DNA of 40,624 nt from Thermodesulfobacteriota bacterium (GTDB lineage: Bacteria > Desulfobacterota > BSN033 > UBA1163). Position 1 is the first letter of the stretch. Each line of letters opens with the position of its first letter. A program made the translations under genes and the position numbers. Positions 18,331-25,294 of this stretch are shown here, one piece after another. The notes beneath the pieces were generated by a model that was not told where the DNA came from, did no database searches, and was given only the letters and a program-made list of their open reading frames with translations. The stretch covers positions 1 to 40,624 of the forward strand of contig JASEHH010000024.1 in the NCBI GenBank assembly GCA_030017685.1. The letters are read 5' to 3'.

Positions 18331-19128
18331 TTAATTCCTGAGAAACCAAAGGATGATGAGAAGGTTGAACAATATGATCCCGATATCCAACCATGTCCAA
18401 GAAAGTTTTCTGGTCGTGATTGGCGTTATTGGCTTTCTGATCCCCCGTAGATAAAGGGTTTGATTAAGGCCATCCATCCGGACAAAGGCTGAGACCATAA
18501 AGGCCCAAAGAATATTTCTTAGTAAGGTGAACCCCTCTGGCAAAGAGGTCTTCCGGAAACCTACCCCCCTCCCTCGCAGTACTTCGATGATTCTCTCGAA
18601 ATCGCTCACCAGCAAACCCACACTCCTAAAAATGAGTGCAAAGGTCCATAGGACAAGGCCAGGAAAACGGAGAGACTGAAAGAGCGCGATGAGTTCAGAT
18701 TCCCGAACGTTTGCTAAGAAGAGTACAGTGGCCATTGCGCACACGAGATATCTAAGCGCCACGTCCATCATAGCAATGAAAGTTCCTGTGGTGACAAAAT
18801 CCCCCCAGGGGTACTTCCAAAGCATTACTCCGGATGATATCTGACTGAAGAAAAAATATCCAATGGTGATAATGAACAAAAAGCCTGTCATGAGAGGCAG
18901 AATTAATCTCCAAGTTCTCAATTCCAATTTGGAAACCCAGGCCGACCCGATCATGAGGACCATTGTTGCTATGACAACCCCCCGGGAGACATAAAACGAT
19001 ATTAGATTCACCATGATCAAGGTGGACAACAAAGCGCAGGGGTTTATTTTTCGGAGAAGCGATCTCTCCGAAAAGTAAAAAAGCATTCCCTTGATTCGGA
19101 AATCCCCACCGCAGGAAGGACAGCCCAT
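18331..19128 (-). CDS. ECF transporter transmembrane subunit EcfT
   Basis: A 265-residue membrane protein with at least five hydrophobic segments and the two coupling-helix motifs typical of EcfT, here LRGRGV (EVLRGRG) and LRGI (LNQTLYLRG), which contact the ATPase. The N-terminus from the 19128 start contains CPSCGG, unusual in EcfT. An ATG at 19086 (MLFYFSERS) is an alternative start closer to the family N-terminus. It lies between the S component (3-nt gap) and the ATPase. It transmits ATP-driven motion to the S component for substrate release into the cell. Confidence 0.87.
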   Translation of the reverse strand: MGCPSCGGDFRIKGMLFYFSERSLLRKINPCALLSTLIMVNLISFYVSRGVVIATMVLMIGSAWVSKLELRTWRLILPLMTGFLFIITIGYFFFSQISSGVMLWKYPWGDFVTTGTFIAMMDVALRYLVCAMATVLFLANVRESELIALFQSLRFPGLVLWTFALIFRSVGLLVSDFERIIEVLRGRGVGFRKTSLPEGFTLLRNILWAFMVSAFVRMDGLNQTLYLRGIRKPITPITTRKLSWTWLDIGIILFNLLIILWFLRN

Positions 19129-19131
19129 TTT

Positions 19132-19689
19132 TTATGCAGCCCTCAGTTTGTAGGCATTGCTTTTTCTTGCGTACGGGGTTAGATAACGGAGAACGAAAGG
19201 ACTGATGGCTCCGGCCATTAAGAAAGTAATGATCAGATATTGAGCCCACAAGACCATGAAGCTCGTCCCGGGCCACAGGCGAAAATATGTCATCGTCCCA
19301 GCCCCCCAAAGGGAGGCGATGATTCCATTGATCAGGACACCGAAAGTGATGAAAACCAGCCAATCCTTCCAACCGTTGAGCAATGGGTCGCTTTTAAGAA
19401 GTTTGAATGCAAGGTAAGGGATCCCAGCCATGAATATATCGCCCGCCACTACCACAAGGGTGTAGTTGAGGGGAAATCCTTTCAATAATCCTCCGATGGC
19501 GCATCCAATGTAAGCCGATGCTACGCCAATTCCCCCAAACCAAATCCCGAAAGCGACCATGACTGGTACAGCAGGACAAAAGCCGATAGGGACACCTGGA
19601 ATGATCGTCATAAAAAAAGCGGCAGAGGTACACAAGATAGCCATAACCGCGGTGCAGATACCTAAAACAACGACTTTGGAAATATCCAT
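19132..19689 (-). CDS. ECF transporter substrate-binding S component, unknown ligand
   Basis: A protein of 185 residues with about six hydrophobic segments, the size and layout of ECF S components. The start ATG at 19689 has a strong GGAGGAAGGGAG site in front; a TTG at 19710 lies inside that site. Family-type features include the glycine-rich PAVPVMVAFGIWFGGIGVA helix and a long Gly/Ala-rich segment after it. I cannot assign a ligand. The neighbours (corrinoid, lipoyl and sulfur-carrier proteins) make a cobalamin precursor, thiamine-like or methylated substrate possible, but that is inference. EcfT and the ATPase follow directly. Confidence 0.8.
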   Translation of the reverse strand: MDISKVVVLGICTAVMAILCTSAAFFMTIIPGVPIGFCPAVPVMVAFGIWFGGIGVASAYIGCAIGGLLKGFPLNYTLVVVAGDIFMAGIPYLAFKLLKSDPLLNGWKDWLVFITFGVLINGIIASLWGAGTMTYFRLWPGTSFMVLWAQYLIITFLMAGAISPFVLRYLTPYARKSNAYKLRAA

Positions 19690-19740
19690 GAAACTTCTCC
19701 CTTCCTCCAAAAAAATTTCATCTGGAATATAATATTCTCA

Positions 19741-19770
19741 ACAGAGGAATATTTCATTCCTCTGTTTTTT
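19741..19770 (+). terminator. Strong hairpin with T-run reading rightward
   Basis: ACAGAGGAAT (19741-19750) pairs perfectly with ATTCCTCTGT after a 5-nt loop and is followed on the + strand by a T-run. That is a textbook intrinsic terminator for rightward transcription, yet no + strand gene lies upstream. On the - strand the same hairpin overlaps the stop of the Sec thioredoxin-like gene and lacks a T-run, so there it may set mRNA decay or reduce read-through into the importer genes. Confidence 0.55.
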
Positions 19771-20032
19771 CTCTGATCGCCTGGATTAATTCCTCCGATG
19801 TAGGGATAAGGCTTTCGAACCGGAGCTCTCCATTAATGGCAATGGAGGGAAGGGATCTGGCATTAGATCTCTTGAACATATCGATTCCCTCTCGATTCCT
19901 TAAGCTCCACTCATGGTAATCGATCCTATCCTGGATCTCTTTTGGAAGGTCGGCTACTGCTGCCAGCATGTAGACGCAAGCAGCTCACTGTGCAAAATCG
20001 GTCACAAAGACATCCACCCGAACTTTTTCCAT
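19754..20032 (-). CDS. Thioredoxin-like selenoprotein with UxxC site
   Basis: The frame runs from ATG 20032 to 19754 (92 residues) with one internal UGA at 19987-19985, codon 16. The site reads FAQ-U-AAC-VYMLAAV. The paralogue at 31615-31944 has YQ-C-AAC-QYMLEAV at the same place, so UGA replaces the first active-site Cys. The rest aligns throughout (LPKEIQDRIDYHEW; cis-Pro at SLPSIAING). Eleven nt after the UGA a stem CTAC-A-TGCT / AGCA-GTAG with loop GGC (19973-19954) fits the bacterial SECIS pattern. A conventional call would start at 19969 and lose the active site. It is probably a small thiol/selenol oxidoreductase serving the methyltransferases of this operon. Confidence 0.85.
19954..19973 (-). 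promoter_or_regulatory. Candidate bacterial SECIS element
   Basis: Transcribed leftward, the stem CTAC / GTAG plus TGCT / AGCA (one bulged A) closes a 3-nt loop GGC. It begins 11 nt after the UGA at 19985, and G is the first loop base. Stem length, spacing and a G in the first two loop positions match the known bacterial SECIS rules. No folding program was run. Confidence 0.55.
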
Positions 20033-20043
20033 TAGGGCCCCTT

Positions 20044-20835
20044 TTAAAGAACGATACCGCTCACGATCGCATATCCAAACTTCTCAGAAAGAAGGCGCTC
20101 CGCCATCCGGTCCAATTCGCTTTCGTCCTTAGGTTCGTATACTCCCAATCGTATGGCATCCTTGAAAGCGTTCATGACTTCATGATAGAGGACCGGTAGT
20201 TCCTCCTTCCAGGGATCTTTGATGTCCGCCGTCAATTCATAACCCACGACATTCTTCAATCCCGCTTTTATGAAGATATCCATCGTCTCCTTCAGAGGTT
20301 GTGCACCCGCTAAGCAGCAAGCATAGAGGAGAGGAGTATGGAGTTCCTTGGGGATCTCGCCTTTGGTGATGACATCGGAGACTGCTACCTTCTTGCCCGA
20401 CTTCACCCCATGGGCTATATTTTGAATCACCTGAACCTTATCTCGAAAAAGGCAGAGGGAACATTCGCTAATCGCAGCATCGAAAGAGCCTTTTGCAAAA
20501 GGCATTTTATGGACATCTCCCTTTTTGAAGGTAGCAAGATGGCGAAGCCCCAGATCCTTGGCCCTTTCAGTAGCGTGGGCTACCATTTTTTCGGAGAGAT
20601 CGAACCCTACCACCTCAGCCTTAAATCTCATTGCCAGATAGAGTGCAGTCTCTCCGGAGCCCGAAGCCACATCCAATATTCGGGTTCCTTCTCGAACACC
20701 CGCCTCCATAGCCAGCTTCTCCGTGTAATCAATGCCGCCAGGATGAAAATTCTCAATCCCTTTGATGAGCCGATCTTCGTAGTATTTAACCGTAAACTCC
20801 TGGAGTTCTTCTGATCCGATCATATCTTTTTCCAT
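20044..20835 (-). CDS. SAM-dependent methyltransferase, ArsM/UbiE-like
   Basis: A class I methyltransferase of about 263 residues. The SAM site is ILDVASGSGETALYL, followed by the acidic VVGFDLS and the motif GDVHKMPFAKGSFDAAISE. A Cys-rich stretch (ECSLCLFRD; YACCLAG) lies where arsenite-type methyltransferases have substrate cysteines. The ATG at 20835 is preferred because GGAG lies 11 nt before it; a GTG at 20847 would sit on that site. It is in the same frame as the preceding ArsM-like gene, separated only by one UGA (20859-20857) and a few codons. The substrate is unknown: a soft-metal or thiol acceptor is inferred from the cysteines and neighbour. Confidence 0.82.
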   Translation of the reverse strand: MEKDMIGSEELQEFTVKYYEDRLIKGIENFHPGGIDYTEKLAMEAGVREGTRILDVASGSGETALYLAMRFKAEVVGFDLSEKMVAHATERAKDLGLRHLATFKKGDVHKMPFAKGSFDAAISECSLCLFRDKVQVIQNIAHGVKSGKKVAVSDVITKGEIPKELHTPLLYACCLAGAQPLKETMDIFIKAGLKNVVGYELTADIKDPWKEELPVLYHEVMNAFKDAIRLGVYEPKDESELDRMAERLLSEKFGYAIVSGIVL

Positions 20836-20856
20836 CTGTTCGATCACTCCAAATGA

Positions 20857-21720
20857 TCAACTGCAACAGCAGCAGGTTTTCTCCTCTTCAGCTTCGGGTT
20901 TTATTGCTGTCACACGAATGCTGGCAATCTTTCCATCTATCGCTTTGATCTCTTCTTGAGTGAGGGGGGTTTCAAAAACTGCTGAATCGGTCTCCTTAAA
21001 CATAGCAATTTCATCATGGGTGTAAATGTGTTTCGATTCCACAGAGACACTGGAAAAGCCTGCAGCCCGAATTTTAGAGAGATAATCCTCCTCCTTTAAA
21101 GCACCTCCGATGCAACTTGTCCAGGCTTCTGGATTTTGACTGATAAATTTGGGAAGCTTGCTCTGAATGACGATATCTGAGACGGCGATCCGACCCTCCG
21201 GTTTGAGGACCCTGAAGATTTCCCGGAAGACAGCATCCTTGTCGGGAGAGAGGTTGATGACACAATTAGAGATGACGACATCGACGGAGTTGTCGGAAAG
21301 GGGAATTGCCTCCATTTCCCCCAACTTAAACTCCACATTGGTCAAACCCATCTTTCTTGCATTCTCCCAAGCCCGGTTGAGCATTTCCTCTGTCATATCC
21401 AAACCAATGACCCTTCCTTGAGGCCCGACCTTCCTGGCAGCCAGAAAGGCATCGATCCCGCCCCCCGAACCAAGGTCAAGGACTACCTCTCCAGGCTTTA
21501 AGTTGGCGATGGCTGTCGGGTTTCCACATCCCATGGACATGTCGGCTACTTCCTTAGAGAGACCCTCAATCTCTTCCTTGCTGTAAAGGGCTTCTACGTA
21601 AGCACGATTGGAAGCATCGTCACTGGGGCAACAACAACTTTTATTTATCTCAGCCAATTTGGAATACTTTTCCTTTACGACTTCTTTAATCGTTTCCTTT
21701 CCCACTGCCTTCTTTTTCAT
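20857..21720 (-). CDS. arsM: Arsenite methyltransferase-like protein
   Basis: A SAM-dependent methyltransferase of 287 residues from ATG 21720, which has AAAGGAGG in front. The extra 22 codons of a longer frame look non-coding. It shows the ArsM layout: [18 protein letters not shown] near the N-terminus, MSMGCGNP, the SAM loop [29 protein letters not shown] with a conserved Cys, and [12 protein letters not shown] with another. The C-terminus ends in a cluster of Cys (TCCCCS) just before a UGA. ArsM methylates trivalent arsenic. Within an operon of corrinoid methyl-transfer and thiol proteins it might instead methylate another soft acceptor. No arsR or arsB gene is in the window. Confidence 0.82.
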   Translation of the reverse strand: MKKKAVGKETIKEVVKEKYSKLAEINKSCCCPSDDASNRAYVEALYSKEEIEGLSKEVADMSMGCGNPTAIANLKPGEVVLDLGSGGGIDAFLAARKVGPQGRVIGLDMTEEMLNRAWENARKMGLTNVEFKLGEMEAIPLSDNSVDVVISNCVINLSPDKDAVFREIFRVLKPEGRIAVSDIVIQSKLPKFISQNPEAWTSCIGGALKEEDYLSKIRAAGFSSVSVESKHIYTHDEIAMFKETDSAVFETPLTQEEIKAIDGKIASIRVTAIKPEAEEEKTCCCCS

Positions 21721-21721
21721 C

Positions 21722-22132
21722 CTATCCTCCTTTTCTTTGGAGTTCCTCGATCCGCCTGGCCACCTGCTCGGCCACCGCCCGAGCAAGGTCAGGTTCGAAT
21801 TCCTCTCTCGTTCCCTTCATATCGAGATGAAGGGCTTTGATAATGTCTGGAATGACAAGAGCCCAGGCAACGGTGTGGCTATATTTCTCTGTTCCAATTT
21901 GGGCGCAACGCTTCTCACATCCATCCAAAGTAATTGTTGGAAAGCTTTGGGCAAAGGTCCTCTCCTGCTCATCCCCCGCAATGAAGAGAGGTAGACAGAT
22001 GGTGGCTGTTTCTTCGGGTTTGAGTTCTTCCATAAGGATTCGAACCACGGCCCGGGTGAGAGTCCCTTCAGGGATTTCCTCTCCGCAGCAAGCGATGACT
22101 CCAATCCGTTTGGGGGTGGTCTTTTCATTCAT
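21722..22132 (-). CDS. DGC-domain putative zinc-binding protein (copy A)
   Basis: A 136-residue protein with the signature D70-G-C72-x3-C76 (LDGCEKRCA) and an N-terminal Cys pair in IGVIACCGEE. The family is annotated as putative zinc-binding without a known reaction. Its ATG overlaps the end of the next DGC gene by 8 nt, and its stop lies 1 nt before the ArsM ATG, so translation is coupled. It is one of four DGC paralogues in the operon. The N-terminal CxG-type strand-loop resembles the P-loop position of a Rossmann-like fold, with Cys instead of phosphate ligands. Confidence 0.82.
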   Translation of the reverse strand: MNEKTTPKRIGVIACCGEEIPEGTLTRAVVRILMEELKPEETATICLPLFIAGDEQERTFAQSFPTITLDGCEKRCAQIGTEKYSHTVAWALVIPDIIKALHLDMKGTREEFEPDLARAVAEQVARRIEELQRKGG

Positions 22133-22544
22133 CCTTATCCCCCATTCTGTCCATTACATGACAAATTTCATCAGCCAGAAGATGGACCAGGTATTTGCCT
22201 CCCTCCCCCAGATGGAGAACCGTCCCTAGGTCGAGGTCGTTGGGGTTGAGGTCCCTGTGTTTTCGAAAAAGATCCATGATCGTGAATGGTATGGAAGTCT
22301 TTTCAGCCATCCGTTCAATGTTCTTGTATGAGCATTTTTTTGCGCAACCATCCACGGAGATACAGGGACTTTCTTTCAGAAGGTCAATCGCCTCTTCATC
22401 TCCTTTGGTCAAAAGGCCGAGGCAGAGGGTTCGGGCTTTATCGGGCCGCCGACGTTCCACGACCTCATAAACCGCTTCACGGCAGATGGTTCCGTAGGCT
22501 TTGCCGATGCCGCTACAGGGGATAATTACAACGGGTTTTTTCAT
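22125..22544 (-). CDS. DGC-domain putative zinc-binding protein (copy B)
   Basis: A protein of 139 residues from ATG 22544; a TTG two codons earlier is less likely. It has VVIIPCSGIGKAYG at the N-terminus and VDGCAKKCSYKN (D65-G-C67, C71). The Pro-Cys-Ser-Gly loop followed by a Lys matches copies C and D, where it reads PCGG. It lies 20 nt after the Sec thioredoxin-like gene and overlaps copy A. The tandem arrangement with a Sec thioredoxin suggests that the Cys or metal centre is a redox partner, which is inference. Confidence 0.82.
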   Translation of the reverse strand: MKKPVVIIPCSGIGKAYGTICREAVYEVVERRRPDKARTLCLGLLTKGDEEAIDLLKESPCISVDGCAKKCSYKNIERMAEKTSIPFTIMDLFRKHRDLNPNDLDLGTVLHLGEGGKYLVHLLADEICHVMDRMGDKDE

Positions 22545-22564
22545 TTTCAAGCCATTAAGCCCCT

Positions 22565-22858
22565 TTACCGAAGCCTCTGGTGAATCGCTTCAACCAGTGT
22601 GTCGGAGTCGGGGATAGAGTCAAAGACAATTTCTTCATTCATCAAGATAGAAGGGACGTTGGGTTTTCGATCCAGTTTCTTCCTCACCTGTTTAAGTCTT
22701 TCGAGGCCTTCAGGCTTCGATATATCCATCATCGAATAGGTCAGTTGGTCCTTGAAAATAGGGGAGACCTCATCCAGAGCCTCCATGGCCAATTGGCAGA
22801 GGATTCAGTTCGGCCACCCCACAATTTCCACAACGACCTTAATTGCACCGTCACTCAT
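22565..22858 (-). CDS. Thioredoxin-like selenoprotein with UxxC site (second)
   Basis: The frame runs from ATG 22858, with AGGGGTGATAG in front, to 22565, 97 residues, with UGA at 22807-22805 as codon 18. The site reads GWPN-U-ILC-QLAMEAL, aligning with QCAAC and HCIPC of the two Cys paralogues in this operon. After it come the fold-typical NVPSILMNEEIVF (cis-Pro) and a C-terminal helix. Starting downstream of the UGA would remove strand 1 and the active site. The SECIS candidate is weaker: a stem GGCC-AUGGA-GGCU starts 14 nt after the UGA, without G in the first two loop positions. It is probably a redox partner of the adjacent DGC or flavin reductase proteins. Confidence 0.8.
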
Positions 22859-22960
22859 TCTATCACCCCTAACTTTTGAAAGCTCCATAAATCTGCGAAG
22901 GTCTCCATCCCGACTTTTCAAATATTTGCTTCAGGGAATGCCCATCGCTTTCCATAATCC

Positions 22961-23476
22961 CTACAAATAAGCGAAAGTGGCATTCTCCTCCCTGTCATAC
23001 CCCTCCAGAGGAGTGCCCAGCAGGTGGACGGTCAGGATTTCTCCAAAGAACCAGGTATGGGTTCCCAGCTCCGCTGTCTGTACCACCCGGCACTCGGTAT
23101 TAACCGGGCACTCATCGATCAGGTAGCTGTTTACTTGGCTAGCGCGGACAGGTGTTAAGCCGGTCTCCTTGAATTTATTTACCTTTCGTCCGGAGTGGGT
23201 TCCGCAGTAGTCGATGGCTGGTCGCAGATCGGCTTTGGGGATGTTGACTACGAATTCCCCGTATTTTGTCATTAGCTCATGACTGTACTGGCCCCTGCCG
23301 ATGCCAACGCCTAACATAGGCGGCTTGAAGGAGACGGGATGGACGAAGTGGATGGTGATGATGTTACGGTCACGTTCCCCGCCCACGGTGACCAGCACCA
23401 CTGGGAATTTAGGAAACTGGTATATCCCTTGAAGAATGGGCACCTCTTGTTTCACGAGTGGAGTCTCTGCCTTCAT
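22961..23476 (-). CDS. Flavin reductase-like FMN-binding protein
   Basis: A protein of about 171 residues of the flavin reductase-like (flavoredoxin) family: PKFPVVLVTVGG, then HFVHPVSFKPPMLGVGI, GEFVVNIPKADL and the typical C-terminal EILTVHL. The ATG at 23476 follows AAAGAGGG; a TTG at 23497 would add seven residues. The frame ends in TAG (22963-22961), after which nine sense codons (GLWKAMGIP) precede a UGA. The extension looks partly family-like, so the exact end is uncertain. FMN-bound members pass electrons between ferredoxin or NAD(P)H and small redox partners. It lies between a GcvH-like gene and a Sec thioredoxin-like gene. Confidence 0.82.
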   Translation of the reverse strand: MKAETPLVKQEVPILQGIYQFPKFPVVLVTVGGERDRNIITIHFVHPVSFKPPMLGVGIGRGQYSHELMTKYGEFVVNIPKADLRPAIDYCGTHSGRKVNKFKETGLTPVRASQVNSYLIDECPVNTECRVVQTAELGTHTWFFGEILTVHLLGTPLEGYDREENATFAYL

Positions 23477-23494
23477 GCATCCCTCTTTCGTATC

Positions 23495-23516
23495 CAAGGT
23501 GAATAATTCAACCTTG
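23495..23516. repeat. Intra-operon hairpin at the end of the second GcvH-like gene
   Basis: CAAGGT (23495-23500) and ACCTTG (23511-23516) form a 6-bp stem around GAATAATTCA, itself nearly self-complementary. It spans the stop of the GcvH-like gene at 23508-23510 and has no T-run. A role in mRNA processing between gene groups is possible. Confidence 0.4.
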
Positions 23517-24026
23517 TTTCTGGCTGCGGAGGGAACTGTAAATCGTTCGGCACGTTGGAGATGTACCCCCTTTCAGTCCATTGGGATTTCCACAAGCCTC
23601 AGACTGGAGAAGCCTCTTTTGGTAAGAGATCGGGTTTAAAAAGTGATCTTGGAGACCTATGGAGCCTGATAGCTGAAGAGAAAAGATCCAGGCCCTTCCA
23701 TAAGGGTCTTCCTGGAAGAGATGAGGATTGTCTGTCACTGCTCGGTTAATGCTGAGGATATTTCCAGCCAGAGGCGTTTCAATATATTTAACTTTGTTCG
23801 TTACAGCAAAGGCGATCGTATCCCCAGAGGAAACGGCTTGTCCTTCTTCGACCAGATATTCTACACTTACCACCTCTCCAGACAAAATAAGGCCAGCCTG
23901 AGTGAAACCGAAGACGAGTGCCTTTCCATCCTTCTCGGATCGAATCCAAAACTCAGGGCCTGGCAAGTAGAGTCGATCTTCAGGGATCTCTATCCGGTAT
24001 CCATTAAATCCTTCCACCACAAGCAT
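23508..24026 (-). CDS. GcvH-like carrier protein with Cys-containing tail (second copy)
   Basis: A 172-residue protein. Residues about 25-110 are a lipoyl-type beta-barrel (GPEFWIRSEKDGKALVFGFT, SGDTIAFAVTNKVKYIETPLAG). The candidate modified lysines are K78 and K80; K80 is seven residues, not the canonical eight, before the Pro of TPLAG, so lipoylation is uncertain. A C-terminal tail of about 50 residues (SEACGNPNGLKGGTSPTC) is absent from true GcvH and carries two Cys. The gene starts 30 nt after the TSCPD fusion gene. It may be a dedicated carrier for a different acyl, methyl or thiol group. Confidence 0.75.
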   Translation of the reverse strand: MLVVEGFNGYRIEIPEDRLYLPGPEFWIRSEKDGKALVFGFTQAGLILSGEVVSVEYLVEEGQAVSSGDTIAFAVTNKVKYIETPLAGNILSINRAVTDNPHLFQEDPYGRAWIFSLQLSGSIGLQDHFLNPISYQKRLLQSEACGNPNGLKGGTSPTCRTIYSSLRSQKQG

Positions 24027-24055
24027 TGCGAGGTCGGCTCCTTAACTCCTCTCTC

Positions 24056-24967
24056 TTAATCCTGGATCTCCTTAAATTCAACGGTTAACTGATCTTCTTT
24101 AGCTTCCAAAATAGCATAAGAACCTTTTTTACTCACCATAGGTGTAATTTTCCCAACATCAACGAAATGGCGATTCGGAAGGGTTTTGTAAAAGGGATCA
24201 TCCGTATTGTTAAAGACATAAAGATTAGCCCAGAACTGCCTCGAAAGAGTCTCAAAAGCCGGGTAGACATGCTCATTTCTCAGATAGTCACTCAGGTATA
24301 TAATCGCATTGATGTCTGCTCCATATTTCCCATACTCTGAAAAACCGGGGATCTCTTCCATAGCTCCTCCATGGAAAGCAATCCCCTTCAACCTTCCCAG
24401 TTGAAATTCGAGAAGGGCTGGCAGTTGGGATAAGAATTCCTTACCCGGTTTGGAGATTTCCTTGTGCTGATTGAACTTATAATCGGAAGGGGCTTGCAAG
24501 ACGATCACCTTCGCCTTGAATAGTAAGGAAACGATCTCTTCACGGAAGAAGGTTTCTCCCATGAGGCCTCCCAGGCAGATCAGCTTGTCGAGTTTTCCCT
24601 CGGAGAGTTGATCCAGAACAGCCTTCAAGGTCTGGAGATTTCCATAGATACCTGAAAAAATACCGATCCTTTCCCACTTTTCCTTCATTGTGAGAACGTT
24701 CATTTCAGCCGTTGGCAGTCCCTCCTTCTCCTCCAATTCGAGGGCCTTGGCGACCTGGTCAGGGCAAGAAGTCCCTTCCCGACAAGGAATGCCTTTGAGT
24801 AGAGGGATCAGTTCCGAAACCTTTTTCCCTTGAATTAGTTTGGAGACGAGATAAGAGTTGCCTCGGCATCCTCCTCCTAAAAAACTTAGCTCTTTGAGGA
24901 TCCCGCCCTCGATATCCAAGTGAATTTCCTTGGGGCAGATCCCCTGGGGTTTAAACTGTTTCTTCAT
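24056..24967 (-). CDS. TSCPD domain fused to a degenerate metallophosphoesterase-like domain
   Basis: A 303-residue protein. Residues 1-75 are a TSCPD domain (LSFLGGGCRGN and the name-giving GTSCPD at 65-70). Residues about 100-300 look like a YfcE-type calcineurin-like phosphoesterase, but the metal ligands are gone: the family SDIHGN is SGIYGN (105-110) and GDLVG is GGLMG (133-137), so Asp, His and Asp are replaced. It is probably a binding or scaffold domain rather than an enzyme. The gene overlaps the preceding thioredoxin-like gene by 17 nt. I know of no characterised protein with this architecture. Confidence 0.75.
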   Translation of the reverse strand: MKKQFKPQGICPKEIHLDIEGGILKELSFLGGGCRGNSYLVSKLIQGKKVSELIPLLKGIPCREGTSCPDQVAKALELEEKEGLPTAEMNVLTMKEKWERIGIFSGIYGNLQTLKAVLDQLSEGKLDKLICLGGLMGETFFREEIVSLLFKAKVIVLQAPSDYKFNQHKEISKPGKEFLSQLPALLEFQLGRLKGIAFHGGAMEEIPGFSEYGKYGADINAIIYLSDYLRNEHVYPAFETLSRQFWANLYVFNNTDDPFYKTLPNRHFVDVGKITPMVSKKGSYAILEAKEDQLTVEFKEIQD

Positions 24968-25286
24968 CTTGGCATTCCATCTCTTTTCCCTCTAAGACTC
25001 TTTCAATGGTCGTTCTCAGAAGTTGGGGGCCTGGAATTCTTTCAAAAGCCACTCGCTCGTTGATCAGAATGGAAGGAATGGGGGGATTCTTCCCCAGCTT
25101 CTGAGCAAGCTCCAGGTATCGGTTGGCACCTTCTCGCTCTTTCAGAAGCACCACGCGCCACTCTATGACCCCCTCAAATTCAGGAGCTATCTCCCGCACC
25201 GATTTGATGGCATACTCACAGGGGATACAATGGGGACCCTCTGAAATGACCTCAATAAGAATCTTTTCCTTTTGGCGTGTGATCAT
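24951..25286 (-). CDS. Thioredoxin-like protein with CIPC site
   Basis: A 111-residue thioredoxin-fold protein with active site GPHCIPCEYAIKSV near residues 20-23 and the cis-Pro segment PPIPSILINERVAF. It aligns over its length with the two Sec proteins and the CAAC protein of this operon and is the plain Cys version. It lies between the DUF2284 gene (8-nt gap) and the TSCPD fusion gene (17-nt overlap). The role is probably thiol-disulfide exchange with operon proteins. There is no signal peptide, so it is cytoplasmic. Confidence 0.85.
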   Translation of the reverse strand: MITRQKEKILIEVISEGPHCIPCEYAIKSVREIAPEFEGVIEWRVVLLKEREGANRYLELAQKLGKNPPIPSILINERVAFERIPGPQLLRTTIERVLEGKEMECQDEETV

Positions 25287-25294
25287 AGAAGCGC

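Noticed and set aside
19690-19753. Cobalamin or other riboswitch ahead of the importer genes
   Set aside because: The gap is only about 64 nt and contains the hairpin described, with no B12-box-like sequence.
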